Part shown: positions 13,963-25,768 of the stretch, one piece after another
Layout: every line of letters begins with the position of its first letter
Position numbering within the stretch: the stretch's first letter is position 1
Origin: Microbacterium sp. 4R-513
GTDB lineage: Bacteria > Actinomycetota > Actinomycetes > Actinomycetales > Microbacteriaceae
Length of the DNA stretch: 64,000 nucleotides
NCBI RefSeq assembly: GCF_011046485.1
Contig: NZ_CP049256.1
Span: 1-64,000 of the forward strand
Direction of reading: 5' to 3'
Made by a program: the position numbers and the translations under genes
The notes under the pieces: generated by a model
Seen by the model: only the letters and a program-made list of their open reading frames with translations
Database searches by the model: none
Told to the model about the DNA's origin: nothing

Positions 13963-13963
<1 letters not shown>
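13906..13963 (-). promoter_or_regulatory. palindromic operator cluster upstream of satD
   Basis: ATCACTTATCTT (13906-13917) and its exact reverse complement (13923-13934) form a 12-bp palindrome with a 5-nt spacer. A second pair, CTTATC (13938-13943) and GATAAG (13954-13959), follows, and GATAAGTGAT occurs twice as a direct repeat (13925 and 13954). It lies between the argH stop and the satD ATG, where the satD promoter must be. Binding by SatD's helix-turn-helix is inference. Confidence 0.7.
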
Positions 13964-16509
<2,546 letters not shown>

Positions 16510-16531
<22 letters not shown>

Positions 16532-17433
16532 ACCAGCAGAGCCTTCTGCGCGTGGAGCCGGTTCTCGGCCTCGTCCCACACGACGCTCTGCGGGCCGTCG
16601 ATGACCTCGGCATCCACTTCGTACCCGCGGTCGGCCGGCAGGCAGTGGATGAAGATGGCGTCCGGCTTCGCGAGGCCCATGAGCTCCTGCGTCACCTTGT
16701 AGCCGCCGAGGTCGCGAAGGCGCGCGAGCTTCTCCTCCTCCTTGCCCATCGACACCCACGTGTCGGTCACGATGACGTCGGCACCGGCGGCCGCCTCGTT
16801 GGGGTCGGTGTACAGGGTGACCGATGCGCCGGTCTCGGCGGCGCGACGGTCGGCATCGGCCACGACGTCGTCGCGCGGCGCGTAGTCCTCGGGCGACGCG
16901 ACGCGGACATGCATGCCCGCCGTCACGCAGGCGAGCATGTACGAGTGGGCCATGTTCGAGCGGCCGTCGCCGAAGAAGGCGAGGGTCAGGCCCTTCAGCT
17001 CTCCCTTGTGCTCCTTGATCGTGAGCAGGTCGGCGAGCAGCTGGCACGGGTGGAAGTCGTCGCTCAGGGCGTTGACCACCGGCACCCGCGTCCCGGCCGC
17101 CATCTCCTCGAGCCCGGCCTGTGCGTAGGTGCGCCACACGATCGCGGCGACCTGGCGCTCGAGGACGCGGGCCGTGTCGCTCGGCGTCTCCTTGCCTCCG
17201 AGCTGGCTGTTCGCCGTCGAGATGATGAGCGGCGATCCGCCGAGGTCGGCGATGCCGACGGCGAACGAGACGCGTGTGCGCGTCGACGACTTGTCGAAGA
17301 TCACCGCCACCGTCTGCGGACCCTCGAGCGGCTTCAGCTTCCAGCGGTCCTTCTTCAGCGCGATCGCGAGGTCGAGGATCTCGTCCTGCTCGGCCTGGGA
17401 CAGGTCGTCGTCCCGCAGCAGGTGACGGGTCAT
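16510..17433 (-). CDS. argF: ornithine carbamoyltransferase (307 aa)
   Basis: Converts ornithine and carbamoyl phosphate to citrulline. Carbamoyl-phosphate loop STRTR at 50-54, HPCQ at 128-131, DTWVSMG (224-230, ornithine-site SMG loop) and HCLP at 263-266 are all present, so this is ornithine rather than aspartate carbamoyltransferase. ATG at 17433 overlaps the argD stop by 4 nt. The frame is open well upstream but that part is antisense-quality sequence within argD. Confidence 0.97.
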
Positions 17434-18650
17434 GCCGAGACCTCCGAGTCGTCGAGGACGAGCGCATCGGCGACCGTCGCCAGGGAAGCCGCGAAGAGCT
17501 CCGCGAACTCGTCGATCTCGACGTCGCCGATGTTGAGGGCCGGTGCGAGGCGGATCGTCTCGTCGTTGGCCGCGTTGATGACGAGCCCGTGCCCCATCGC
17601 TGCGGCGACGACGGCTTTCGCCACGGGATGCTTCAGCGCGATGCCGATGAGCAGGCCTTTGCCGCGGCATCCGTCGACGAGCGGGGATCCGATCGCCTCG
17701 ATCGCCGCGCGGAGCTGCGTGCCGCGCTCGGCCGCGTTCGCGACCAGGCCGGCGCGCTCGATCTCGCCGAGGACAGCGCCGGCCACAGCGGTGCCGAGCG
17801 CGTTGCCGCCGAAGGTCGAGCCGTGCGTGCCGGGGTAGAAGAGCTCGCTCGCCGCCTCGAACGTGATGAGGGCGCCGATCGGGAACCCGCCGCCGATGCC
17901 CTTCGCGACGGTGATCGCGTCGGGTGTGATGCCCTCGTGCTGGAAGGCGAACCACTCCCCCGTGCGCCCAGCGCCGGTCTGGATCTCGTCGATGATGAGG
18001 AGCGCGCCGTGGCGCTCGGTCAGCTCGCGCGCGGCGCGGAGGTACCCCTCGGGCAGCTCGATGACGCCGGCCTCGCCCTTGATCGGCTCGACGAAGAGCG
18101 CGGCGACGCGGTCGTCCATCGCCGCTTCGAGTGCCTCGACCGTCGAGTCGAGGAACTCGACGCCGCCGACCATGGGCTGGAACGGCTCCTGCATCCACGG
18201 CTTGCCGGTGAGGGCGAGCGTGCCCATCGTGCGGCCGTGGAAGGCATCCTTCAGGGAAAGGATGCGCGGCCGCTCGGCACCGCCGTGCAGCCGCGCGAGC
18301 TTGAACGCGGCCTCGTTGGCCTCGGCTCCGGAATTGCCGAAGTACACCCGGCCGGAGGGGCCCGTGCCCGCGAGGCGCTTGAGCTGCGCCGCCAGGTCGA
18401 GCTGCGGCTGCGTCGCGAAGTAGTTCGAGACGTGCGCCAGCGTCGCCGCTTGGGCGGCGATCGCCTCGACGAAGACGGGGTGCGCGTGACCGAGCGAGTT
18501 CACCGCGATCCCCGCGAGGAAGTCGAGGTAGCGTCGGCCGTCACCATCCCATAGATAGGCGCCCTCGCCGCGCGTGAAGAGCGCCATCCGGTCGCCGAAG
18601 CTGCGCACGAGGTCGCGCCCCGCGTCGTCCTGCCACGTCGTCGTCGTCAT
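17430..18650 (-). CDS. argD: acetylornithine aminotransferase (406 aa)
   Basis: Class III PLP-dependent aminotransferase, N-acetylglutamate semialdehyde to N-acetylornithine. The PLP lysine is Lys250 ([12 protein letters not shown]); the cofactor phosphate region includes [11 protein letters not shown] (105-115) and [13 protein letters not shown] (219-231). Length is standard. ATG at 18650 overlaps the argB stop by 4 nt and its own stop overlaps argF, so the enzyme is co-translated with its pathway neighbours. Family members may also act on succinyldiaminopimelate in lysine synthesis. Confidence 0.97.
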   Translation of the reverse strand: MTTTTWQDDAGRDLVRSFGDRMALFTRGEGAYLWDGDGRRYLDFLAGIAVNSLGHAHPVFVEAIAAQAATLAHVSNYFATQPQLDLAAQLKRLAGTGPSGRVYFGNSGAEANEAAFKLARLHGGAERPRILSLKDAFHGRTMGTLALTGKPWMQEPFQPMVGGVEFLDSTVEALEAAMDDRVAALFVEPIKGEAGVIELPEGYLRAARELTERHGALLIIDEIQTGAGRTGEWFAFQHEGITPDAITVAKGIGGGFPIGALITFEAASELFYPGTHGSTFGGNALGTAVAGAVLGEIERAGLVANAAERGTQLRAAIEAIGSPLVDGCRGKGLLIGIALKHPVAKAVVAAAMGHGLVINAANDETIRLAPALNIGDVEIDEFAELFAASLATVADALVLDDSEVSA

Positions 18651-19549
18651 CCGACCACCACCTCCGTTCCGATTCCCTTGTTCGTGAAGATCTCGACGAG
18701 CACCGAGTGCGGCACGCGTCCGTCGATGATCGCCGCCGTGTCGACGCCGCCCTCGACCGCATCGAGGCATGCCTGCATCTTCGGGATCATGCCCGACTCG
18801 AGCGACGGGAGGATCTCGCGCAGCTCGGTCGACGTCAGGTGCGCGACCAGCGAGTCGCGGTTCGGCCAGTCGGCATAGAGCCCTGGGACGTCGGTGAGCA
18901 CGACGAGCTTGGCGGCGCCGAGCGCTGTCGCGAGGGCGGCGGCCGCGGCATCCGCATTCACGTTCAGCGAGTGCCCGGGATTGTCGAGATCGGGAGCGAT
19001 GCTCGAGACGACGGGGATGCGGCCCGCGGCCAGCTGATCGAGCACCGGCTGCGGATCCACCTCGACGACGTCGCCGACGCGGCCGAGGTCGTGCTCGATC
19101 CCGTCCACCGTGACACCGCGGCGGCGGCCGCCGAAGAGGCCGGCGTCCTCGCCGGAGAGCCCTGCCGCGAGGGGGCCGTGGGCGTTGATCTTCGCGACGA
19201 GCTGCGGGTTGATCTGCCCGGTCAGCACCATCCGGACGACAGAGATGGCCTCTGTCGAGGTGACGCGGTAGCCGCCCTTGAACTCGCTCGGGATCGCGAG
19301 CCGATCGAGCATCGATGAGATCTGGGGTCCGCCCCCGTGCACGACGACCGGTTTGATGCCGACGTACCGGAGATACGCGATGTCGGCGGCGAAGGCATCC
19401 TGCAGCTCTTCGGACACCATGGCGTTGCCGCCGTACTTGATGACGATGATCTGGTCGCTGAAGCGCTGCAGCCAGGGCAGCGATTCGATGAGCGTCGCCG
19501 CCTTCGCGCTCGCCTCGTCGGGGTCGGTCTCTTGGAGCTTCTCGGTCAT
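18647..19549 (-). CDS. argB: acetylglutamate kinase (300 aa)
   Basis: Phosphorylates N-acetylglutamate, the step usually feedback-inhibited by arginine in organisms using the ArgJ cycle. Amino-acid kinase fold: Lys38 in [16 protein letters not shown] at 71-76, [12 protein letters not shown] near residue 200 and the C-terminal [14 protein letters not shown]. The N-terminal helix ([12 protein letters not shown]) is the extension associated with arginine-sensitive hexameric forms. ATG at 19549 overlaps the corrected argJ stop by 4 nt, which also confirms the real argJ end. Confidence 0.96.
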   Translation of the reverse strand: MTEKLQETDPDEASAKAATLIESLPWLQRFSDQIIVIKYGGNAMVSEELQDAFAADIAYLRYVGIKPVVVHGGGPQISSMLDRLAIPSEFKGGYRVTSTEAISVVRMVLTGQINPQLVAKINAHGPLAAGLSGEDAGLFGGRRRGVTVDGIEHDLGRVGDVVEVDPQPVLDQLAAGRIPVVSSIAPDLDNPGHSLNVNADAAAAALATALGAAKLVVLTDVPGLYADWPNRDSLVAHLTSTELREILPSLESGMIPKMQACLDAVEGGVDTAAIIDGRVPHSVLVEIFTNKGIGTEVVVG

Positions 19550-20705
19550 GTCGCGTACGCGCTGTTCTCGTGGACGTAATCGTGCGTCAGGTCGTTGGTG
19601 AGGATCGTCGCGGTCGCCTCGCCGACCTTGAGGTCGATGACGAGGCTCGTGGCGCGGGGGGGTGAGGTCGACCGCCTCGCGCGGCTGGTCGGGACCGCCC
19701 GCCGAGCACACGCGGACGCCGTTCATCCAGACGTCCACGTCGTAGGGGTCGAAGGGCGCCTCGGTCGTACCGATCGCCGCGAGCACGCGACCCCAGTTCG
19801 GGTCGTTGCCGAAGACGGCCGCCTTGAAGAGGTTGTTGCGGGCGACCGAGCGGCCGACCTCGACGGCATCCTCTTCGGACGCCGCGTGCACGACCTCGAT
19901 CGTGATCTCGTGGCTCGCGCCCTCGGCATCCCCCTGGAGCTGTCGGGCGAGGTCGGTGCAGACCTCGGCGAGCGCGGACCGGAACTCGTCGGCGTCGGGC
20001 GTGACGCCGGATGCCCCGCTCACGAGGAGCGAGACCTGGTCGTTCGTCGACATGCAGCCGTCGGAGTCCAGGCGGTCGAAGCTCACCCGGGTCGCGGCGC
20101 GCAGGTGCGCGTCGGCCTCTTCGGCGGTGAGGACGGCGTCGGTCGTGAGGACCACGAGCATCGTCGCGAGGCCGGGTGCCAGCATCCCGGCACCCTTCGC
20201 CATGCCGCCGATCGTCCAGCCGTCGCCGGTGCGGACGGCGCGCTTCGGGCGCGAGTCGGTCGTCATGATGGCTTCGGATGCCGCGTCCCCGCCGTCGGCG
20301 CTCAGCTGCGCGACCCCCCCGCTCGGTGCCTTCGAGCACCTTCCCGCGGAAGGTCTCGTCGCCCGTGCCGATGAGGCCGGTCGAGCAGACGAGGATGTCG
20401 CCCGCGCTCGCGCCCAGCAGCTCAGCGGCCCTCTCGGCGGTCTGGTGCGTCGTCTGGAAGCCGAAGGAGCCCGTGAAGCAGTTGGCACCGCCCGAGTTCA
20501 GGACGATCGCCTCGACCGTGCCGTCCTGGACGACCTGCTGGGACCACAGGATGGGATTGGCCTTGGCGCGGTTGCTCGTGAAGACGGCGGCGCCCACCTT
20601 GAGCGGTCCGCGGTTGACGACGACGGCGACATCCGGCTTGCCCGTCGACTTCAGTCCGACCGCGACTCCCGCGGCCTCGAATCCCTGCGGCGCGGTGACG
20701 GTCAT
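19546..20705 (-). pseudogene. argJ: argJ, glutamate N-acetyltransferase/amino-acid acetyltransferase, two frameshifts as sequenced
   Basis: Bifunctional ornithine acetyltransferase that recycles the acetyl group in arginine synthesis. The three fragments are clearly Arg[21 protein letters not shown] at the start, [15 protein letters not shown] carrying the Ala-Thr autoproteolysis site, [14 protein letters not shown], and the C-terminal [12 protein letters not shown]. Frames change at a C7 run (20314-20320) and a G7 run (19656-19662); removing one base from each gives 1158 nt, exactly 385 codons plus stop, the family's normal length, ending in an ATGA overlap with argB. The start overlaps the argC stop by 4 nt. 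The gene is probably intact in the organism. Confidence 0.9.
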
Positions 20706-21835
20706 GGGGCCACTCCGTTGATGCTGAGGCCGCGGTCCTCGGGCAGGCCGAGGGCGAGGTTCATGGATTGGACGGCGGCGCCCGCCGTGCCCTTGACGAG
20801 GTTGTCGACGGCCGCGACGACGGTCACGCGGTTCGCGTCGCGGTCGATCGCCAGTCCGAGGAGGGCGGTGTTGGCGCCGATCACGTCGGCCGTGCGCGGG
20901 AACTCGCCGGCGGGCAGGAGCTGCACGAAGGTCTCATCGCCGTACGCGGACTCCCATGCATCGCGGATCTCGTCGTCGGTCGCACCGGGCGCGATCGGCG
21001 CCGTGGACGTCGCGAGGATGCCGCGCGCCATCGGGACGAGCACAGGAGTGAACGAGATGCGGATGCCGCTGCCTCCGTCGCGAACCTCGGAGTTCTGCGC
21101 GGAGTTCGGAGATTCTGCGCCGATCGGTCCGGAGTTCGCGCCGGGGTCCGAGGTTCGTGCGGCCGCCGCGGCGGCGAGCGCCTGCCGGATCTCGGGGATG
21201 TGCCGGTGGGAGCCACCGACGGCGTACGGATTGGCGGTGCCGAGGATCTCGCTCGCGAGGAGGTTGGTCTTGAGGCTCTTGCCCGCGCCGGACGGGCCGA
21301 CGGCGAGGACCGTCACGATGTCCGACGGGTCGATGACGCCGGCCGCGACCCCGGGGGCGAGGCTGAGACTGACGGTGCTCGCATTGCAGCCCGGCGCGGC
21401 GATGCGCGTCGCGCCGACGAGGTTCGTGCGCTGCTTGCCACCGGCGACCGGGAGCTCCGGCACGCCGTAGGCCCACGGCTCGTGGAACGTGCCGCCGTAG
21501 AAGCGGTCCCAGTCGGCCGACGAGGTGAGGCGGTGGTCGGCGCCGGCGTCGATGACGAGTGCGGCGTCGGCCAAGGCATCCGTGTACTGCCCCGACTGCC
21601 CGTGCGGAAGCGCGAGGAAGACGATGTCGTGGCCCGCGAGCACCTCGGGCTTCGTGTCGTCGAGCGTGAGGTGCGCGAGCGAGCGAAGGTGCGGCTGATG
21701 CTGGATGAGAGGCTGCCCGGCGTTCGAGTGCGCCGTGACGGTGCGGATCTCGACGTCGGGATGTGCGGCGAGGATCCGGAGGATCTCGCCGCCCGCATAG
21801 CCGGATGCGCCGGAGACGGCGACCGAATATGTCAT
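20702..21835 (-). CDS. argC: N-acetyl-gamma-glutamyl-phosphate reductase (377 aa), with internal insertion
   Basis: NADPH-dependent reductase, third step of arginine synthesis. N-terminal Rossmann [10 protein letters not shown], catalytic Cys150 in AAPGCNAST, and the [12 protein letters not shown] block near 262-273. First gene of the arg operon. ATG at 21835 is preferred over 21844 because AAGGTGG lies 5 nt upstream. Residues 227-252, between the conserved HRHIPEI and SFTPVLVP blocks, are a low-complexity Ser/Asn/Ala stretch that other ArgC proteins lack; it corresponds to a DNA palindrome described separately. Family length without it would be about 350. Confidence 0.95.
   Translation of the reverse strand: MTYSVAVSGASGYAGGEILRILAAHPDVEIRTVTAHSNAGQPLIQHQPHLRSLAHLTLDDTKPEVLAGHDIVFLALPHGQSGQYTDALADAALVIDAGADHRLTSSADWDRFYGGTFHEPWAYGVPELPVAGGKQRTNLVGATRIAAPGCNASTVSLSLAPGVAAGVIDPSDIVTVLAVGPSGAGKSLKTNLLASEILGTANPYAVGGSHRHIPEIRQALAAAAAARTSDPGANSGPIGAESPNSAQNSEVRDGGSGIRISFTPVLVPMARGILATSTAPIAPGATDDEIRDAWESAYGDETFVQLLPAGEFPRTADVIGANTALLGLAIDRDANRVTVVAAVDNLVKGTAGAAVQSMNLALGLPEDRGLSINGVAP
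21081..21157. repeat. palindromic in-frame insertion element within argC
   Basis: CGAACCTCGGA (21081-21091) and its exact reverse complement (21147-21157) bound a 77-bp segment that also contains repeated GGAGTTC-type units. It encodes a hydrophilic 26-residue insert in ArgC without breaking the frame. The combination of terminal inverted repeats and in-frame placement resembles palindromic elements inserted into coding genes elsewhere, for example in Rickettsia. Confidence 0.6.
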
Positions 21836-21989
21836 GGATTCCACCTTAAGGTCTGGGCGCGCGGACGAAGTTCAGCCGAGTCCCGTATGACGGGATCGGG
21901 CGAGGCGGCGACACCCACCGGGCCCAGAGCAGGGCCGCGCGCGGGGTCGCCTAGAGTCGGCGTCCGCCCTGACGTCGGCGCGCGGGAAC

Positions 21990-22008
21990 GACGCTCGGAA
22001 CGAGCGTC
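21990..22008 (-). terminator. hairpin downstream of the epimerase gene
   Basis: GACGCTCG and its complement CGAGCGTC form a perfect 8-bp stem with a GAA loop, about 70 nt past the epimerase stop on the minus strand and upstream of argC. No U-tract follows. It may terminate the preceding operon; the rest of the 21836-22078 gap should hold the argC promoter, but I cannot point to a convincing -10/-35 or an ArgR box. Confidence 0.35.
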
Positions 22009-22078
22009 TGGAGACCCGGGGCTGCCGAAGGCATGCCGCGACGATAGCGGCCGGGCCGAGGCATCCGCAAATCGGGCG

Positions 22079-23056
22079 TCATGCGAGTTCGGCGAGGAGC
22101 GCCTGCTCCTCCTCTCGAGTGAGGCCCGATCGGCGCTCGCGGTCGAGGCCGCGCTCGCGCTCGTCGGCGAGGGTGTCACGGAGTGTGTCGGCGAGGGGGC
22201 GGAAGCGTCCGCCCGCGCTGCGGTAGATGTCGTTCCTGCGCGTCGAGAAGCCGCGCATGTCGGCGGGGAGCCAGAGGGGGAGCGACCGCGGGCCCATCCA
22301 GTACTGCACGTCGTGCGACTGAAGCCAGTCGTCGTCGGCGGCCATGAGGACGCCGGTGTGACCCGCCGCCCGGCGCGCCTCTTCGAGGAGGTCGGCGAAG
22401 GGGATCGGGTCGCCGATGGCGTTCGCGACGCCCGTCCAGCGCTTCTCGCCCACCTCGACGAGGAACGCGGCGAGATCGCGGACGTCGATGATCTGCGCGC
22501 TGCTCCCCTGCGTCTGCGGCGTGAGCACGGGTCCGTCGCCTGCCGCGGCGAATCGTGCGACCCAGTATCCGAACCGGTCGGAGGGGTCACCGGGGCCGAC
22601 GATGAGTCCCGGTCGAACGATCGCGGCGCGGTCCGAGAGCGCTGCGCGGACGGATGCCTCGGCCGCGACCTTCGCGCGGCCGTAGTCGTAGTCATCACCT
22701 GCTTCCGCGGGCGCGAGCAGGGGCGCGGACTCGTCCGCACCCTCGACGTCGCTGTCGGCATAGACGGAGAGGGTCGAAACGTAGGTCCAGTGTGCGGCGC
22801 GATCGGCGAGCGCCGCGACAGCGGATGCCACGAACCCGGCGTCGGACGAGATGTCGACGACCTCGTCCCAGTCCTGGCCGGCGACATCGCGGTAGGCGTG
22901 GGCTTCGGCGCGGTCGGCCTCGACGAGCGTCGCACCCGCGGGGGCGGGGCGTCCACCCCGGGCGAGGCACGTGACGTCGGCGCCCTCGGCGAGCCATCCG
23001 CGCGCGACGTGGCCGCTCAGCCAGCCCGTGCCGCCGAGGATGAGGACCGAGGTCAC
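22079..23056 (-). CDS. NAD-dependent epimerase/dehydratase family protein (325 aa)
   Basis: Extended short-chain dehydrogenase fold: N-terminal nucleotide motif LILGGTGWLSGHVA (residues 4-17), and the later YVSTLSVYAD and DYGRAKVAAE segments, the latter supplying the Tyr-x-x-x-Lys pair (YGRAK). A C-terminal helix-rich tail is hydrophilic. The substrate is unknown; related proteins act on nucleotide sugars or as atypical reductases. GTG at 23056 overlaps the stop of the dienelactone hydrolase gene (GTGA), so the two are coupled. No other pathway genes are adjacent. Confidence 0.8.
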   Translation of the reverse strand: MTSVLILGGTGWLSGHVARGWLAEGADVTCLARGGRPAPAGATLVEADRAEAHAYRDVAGQDWDEVVDISSDAGFVASAVAALADRAAHWTYVSTLSVYADSDVEGADESAPLLAPAEAGDDYDYGRAKVAAEASVRAALSDRAAIVRPGLIVGPGDPSDRFGYWVARFAAAGDGPVLTPQTQGSSAQIIDVRDLAAFLVEVGEKRWTGVANAIGDPIPFADLLEEARRAAGHTGVLMAADDDWLQSHDVQYWMGPRSLPLWLPADMRGFSTRRNDIYRSAGGRFRPLADTLRDTLADERERGLDRERRSGLTREEEQALLAELA

Positions 23057-23802
23057 TCGTTCACCACCTTGTCGTCGAGGAAGGCGAGCACCCGAGCCCA
23101 GGCTTCCATCGCGTGCGCGGGGCTGTAGCGGCTGCCCGTGTCGTTGAAGAACGCGTGCTGGGCGCCGGGGTAGACGACCGCTTCGAAGTCGACGCCCGCG
23201 TCGGCCATCGCCTGGCGCACGCCGGGCAGCGCATCCATGAGCGTCGGATCCTGCTCGCCGTAGAGGGCGAGGACGGATGCCTTGATCTGCGCGATCCGGT
23301 CGGGGCTCGGGGCCGTGCCGTAGAACGGAACGGCGGCGAGGAGACGCTCGTCGGACGCGGCGAGCGCGAAGGCATAGGTGCCGCCGAAGCAGAAGCCCGT
23401 GACGGCCACGCGGCCGTCGACATCGGGCTGATGCTCGAGCCAGTCGACGACCGTGCGCAGGGCCGGGATCGCCCACCCGGCGTATCCCGGGGCGCGCATC
23501 TCGGACATCGCGTCGCGCAGGCGCGGCTGCGCAGCGGTGCGCACCGCCTCGTCGGGGCTGTTGACGAGGTCGAAGAGCTCCGAGCCGAGCTCCGGACCTA
23601 CGCCGGCCTTGCTGAGGATGTCGGGAGCCGCGACGAGCCAGCCCTCACCGGCGAACCGGTCGGCGACGTCGCGGATGTGGTCGACGAGGCCCCAGATCTC
23701 GTGGATCACGACGAGCCCGCCGAGCGGCGTCCCCTCGGGTCTGGCGACATACACCTCGAACTCGGTGCCGTCGGGTGCTCTCAGCTCGATCGACTCTGAC
23801 AC
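23053..23802 (-). CDS. dienelactone hydrolase family protein (249 aa)
   Basis: Alpha/beta hydrolase of the dienelactone hydrolase family. The triad is visible: nucleophile Cys138 in GFCFGG, Asp185 in YGEQDP and His216 in GAQHAF; Glu35 in VIHEIWG matches the residue that primes the cysteine. The family opens dienelactones in chlorocatechol breakdown, but no catabolic genes are near, so the substrate is open. It is the first gene of a two-gene unit with the epimerase and has a repeat array upstream of its start. Confidence 0.85.
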   Translation of the reverse strand: MSESIELRAPDGTEFEVYVARPEGTPLGGLVVIHEIWGLVDHIRDVADRFAGEGWLVAAPDILSKAGVGPELGSELFDLVNSPDEAVRTAAQPRLRDAMSEMRAPGYAGWAIPALRTVVDWLEHQPDVDGRVAVTGFCFGGTYAFALAASDERLLAAVPFYGTAPSPDRIAQIKASVLALYGEQDPTLMDALPGVRQAMADAGVDFEAVVYPGAQHAFFNDTGSRYSPAHAMEAWARVLAFLDDKVVNE

Positions 23803-23870
23803 GGCTCTCCTCCGCTCGGGGTTCCCAACCTACGCCCGCCGCGCGCGCCCGGGGACGAGACGGAGGCGGC

Positions 23871-24072
23871 GGTTCCCGAGCCTGTCGAGGCCCCGTGCGC
23901 CTCCCCCGACCCCGGTCCCCGAGCTTGTCGAGGGGTCGCACGCTTCCTCGCTTCCGGTCCCCGAGCTTGTCGAGGGGTCGCACGCTTCCTCGCTTCCGGT
24001 CCCCGAGCTTGTCGAGGGGTCGAACGCTTCCTCGCTTCCGGTCCCCGAGCTTGTCGAGGGGTCGAACGCTGG
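23871..24072. repeat. array of five 42-43 bp hairpin repeats (array 1)
   Basis: Copies start at 23871 (divergent), 23914, 23956, 23998 and 24040. Each contains GTCCCCGAGCTTGTCGAGG, which can fold as a short stem with one bulged base, followed by a near-identical filler. The whole 42-bp unit is repeated, so there are no unique spacers. The array lies just 3' of the GIY-YIG gene and is inverted relative to array 2. Confidence 0.85.
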
Positions 24073-24074
24073 AC

Positions 24075-24389
24075 CTACGAGTGTCGCCTCCGCACCGACG
24101 CATCACCCCGCGAACGAGAAAGACCGCGAAGGTCGTCGATCCGCCCGTCCATCAGCGCCTCCTTCTTCGCCCGGCTCCACCCGTGGAGCTGCCGCTCACG
24201 CACGAATGCGTCTTGGATGCGGTCGAACTGCTCGGAGTACACGAGCACGACGGGGCGGCGCTTGATCGTGTAGCGGGCAGACATGTCTTCGTCGTTGTTG
24301 TGCTCCCACACGCGGGCTTCGAGTTCTTTATCCGTGGAACCGAAGTAATAGCTGCCATCACTGCATCGAAGGATGTAGACACTCGCCAT
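24075..24389 (-). CDS. GIY-YIG nuclease family protein (104 aa)
   Basis: Small single-domain GIY-YIG protein of the UPF0213 type. The signature is VYI (4-6) and YFG (15-17) instead of GIY/YIG, with Arg26 and a later Glu as expected of the catalytic site; EQFDRIQDAFVRERQLHGWSR is the characteristic second half. Such proteins are common and mostly uncharacterised; nuclease activity is inferred from the fold. ATG at 24389 is used because upstream in-frame sequence runs into the repeat region. The gene is flanked on both sides by hairpin-repeat arrays. Confidence 0.88.
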   Translation of the reverse strand: MASVYILRCSDGSYYFGSTDKELEARVWEHNNDEDMSARYTIKRRPVVLVYSEQFDRIQDAFVRERQLHGWSRAKKEALMDGRIDDLRGLSRSRGDASVRRRHS

Positions 24390-24502
24390 CCGACGAGAGT
24401 TGCCCACCGATGCGGATGGGAGACGGCCCGGCGACCGATGGAGGCAGTGATTCTCGCGGCCGCGGGATGGGGAGGAGCGGCGGGCTGAGGCGTCCGGTGT
24501 TC

Positions 24503-24686
24503 GACCCTTCGACAAGCTCAGGGACCGGGAAGGCGGAAGGCGTGCGACCCTTCGACAAGCTCAGGGACCGGGAAGGGCGGACGACCCTTCGACACGCTCA
24601 GGGACCGGGAAGGGCGGACGACCCTTCGAAACGTTCAGGGAACGGAAAGGGGTGCGACCCTTCGACAAGCTCAGGGACCGGCTAGG
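24503..24686. repeat. hairpin-repeat array 2, left part (five copies)
   Basis: Units beginning GACCCTTCGACAAGCTCAGG start at 24503, 24546, 24583, 24620 and 24656 (spacing 36-43 bp), with minor variants such as GACACGCTC and GAAACGTTC. The core can fold as CCCTGA-loop-TC..AGGG. The array is interrupted at 24687 by the IS element; GCTAGG at 24681-24686 is the left target-site duplication. The stretch 24390-24502 before it holds no gene I can support. Confidence 0.85.
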
Positions 24687-24732
24687 TGTACCTGGCCATG
24701 AGGTTGGTGGCTTCGGTGCTCTTGTGAACGGT

Positions 24733-24787
24733 GAGGACCTCCGGGCTTAGTGGAGATGTCTGAAGTCTCTACTGACCGGAGGTCCTC
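24733..24787 (+). promoter_or_regulatory. inverted repeat masking the transposase ribosome-binding site
   Basis: GAGGACCTCCGG (24733-24744) is exactly complementary to CCGGAGGTCCTC (24776-24787), 31 nt apart. The second arm contains the GGAGGT ribosome site, 5 nt before the transposase ATG. In transcripts entering from outside the arms would pair and hide that site; transcripts starting between the arms would not. This is a known protective device in other IS elements; here it is inferred. Confidence 0.65.
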
Positions 24788-24788
24788 G

Positions 24789-25753
24789 ATGTCCCACGCT
24801 AATGCCCGCCTGACCGTGCGGGGCAGGCTGTTGATCGTTGAACGTGCCCGCGATGGGTGGAAGCAAGCGCATATCGCCGCTGCGATGGGCGTGTCCCGCC
24901 GTTGTGTGAAGCGGTGGATCGACCGCTACCGGGCTGAGGGCGAGGCCGGGTTGCACGACCGGTCCTCGCGCCCCACCACATCGCGAACCGCACCCCAGAT
25001 ACGAAGGCCGCGGCGGTGGTCATCCTGCGCAAGAAGGAGCGGCTCGGTCGTGACGAGCTCGCCGCGCGCACCGGGGTGCCGGCCCGGACGGTGTCGCGGA
25101 TCATCGCCCGGGCGGGCCTGCCACGGCTGGCCGATCTGGATCCGATGACCGGGGAACGGATCCGCGCGTCCAAGACCACCGCGGTCCGTTACGAGCGTGA
25201 GCGGCCGGGCGAACTGGTCCACATGGACGTGAAGAAGCTCGGGCGGATTCCCAGCGGCGGCGGCTGGAAGGCGCTCGGCCGCGGCGTCGGAGATAACCGT
25301 GATCGCCGGCACGGAACCGGCTACGACTACGTCCACTCGGTCGTCGATGACCATTCCCGACTGGCCTACTCCGAAGTTCTGCCCGACGAGAAGGGACCCA
25401 CCTGCGCCGCGTTTCTGGAACGCGCGGTCGGATATTTCGCCGCGCATGGCATCGCTCGTATCGAGCGGCTAATCACCGACAACGCCTGGGCATACCGGTA
25501 CTCATTGCGTGAGGTCTGCGCGGCTCACCACATCCGACAGAAGTTCATCAAGCCTCACTGCCCCTGGCAGAACGGCAAGGTCGAGAGGTTCAATCGCACG
25601 CTGCAAACCGAGTGGGCCTACCGACAAGCGTTCGCCTCAAACGATGCCCGCACCGCGGCCCTTGATCCCTGGCTCGAGCACTACAACACTGGACGACGCC
25701 ACTCAGCCCTCGGAGGTCAGCCCCCGATCAGCCGACTGACACCAACGTACTGA
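24789..25753 (+). pseudogene. IS481 family transposase, frameshifted as sequenced
   Basis: DDE transposase with an N-terminal helix-turn-helix (WKQAHIAAAMGVSRRCVKRW, about 24-43) and an rve-type catalytic core. In the corrected 321-aa protein the triad is Asp147 (VHMDVKK), Asp231 (LITDNAWAY) and Glu266 (NGKVERFNR). The frame breaks after LHDRSSR in a C4 run at 24971-24974; one extra C restores 966 nt and the family HHIANRTP continuation. IS481 elements normally use a single frame, so programmed shifting is unlikely. ATG at 24789 has GGAGGT 5 nt upstream. Confidence 0.88.
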
Positions 25754-25768
25754 CCCGGTACAGCTAGG

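Larger units (their letters stand above)
24687..25762 (+). mobile_element. IS481-like insertion sequence (1076 bp)
   Basis: The element is bounded by imperfect inverted repeats (TGTACCTGG.. at the left end, ..CCGGTACA at the right end) and by a 6-bp direct target duplication, GCTAGG at 24681-24686 and 25763-25768. It carries one transposase gene. The insertion split a hairpin-repeat array, since matching units lie on both sides. The intact target duplication suggests a fairly recent insertion. Confidence 0.9.

Noticed and set aside
19546..20705. Programmed frameshifting in argJ
   Set aside because: ArgJ is made from one frame in known species, both sites are simple homopolymers, and three other genes show the same type of break.
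21836..22078. ArgR operator upstream of argC
   Set aside because: No AT-rich 18-bp ARG-box-like palindrome was seen in this GC-rich gap.
23645..24106. Protein made of repeated VRPLDKLGDRKRG units
   Set aside because: It is only translation of the hairpin repeats, which happen to be a multiple of three; no start signal or conserved domain.
24789..25753. Programmed -1 frameshift producing two IS proteins
   Set aside because: IS481 transposases are single-frame and the break lies in a C4 run without a slippery heptamer or following structure.
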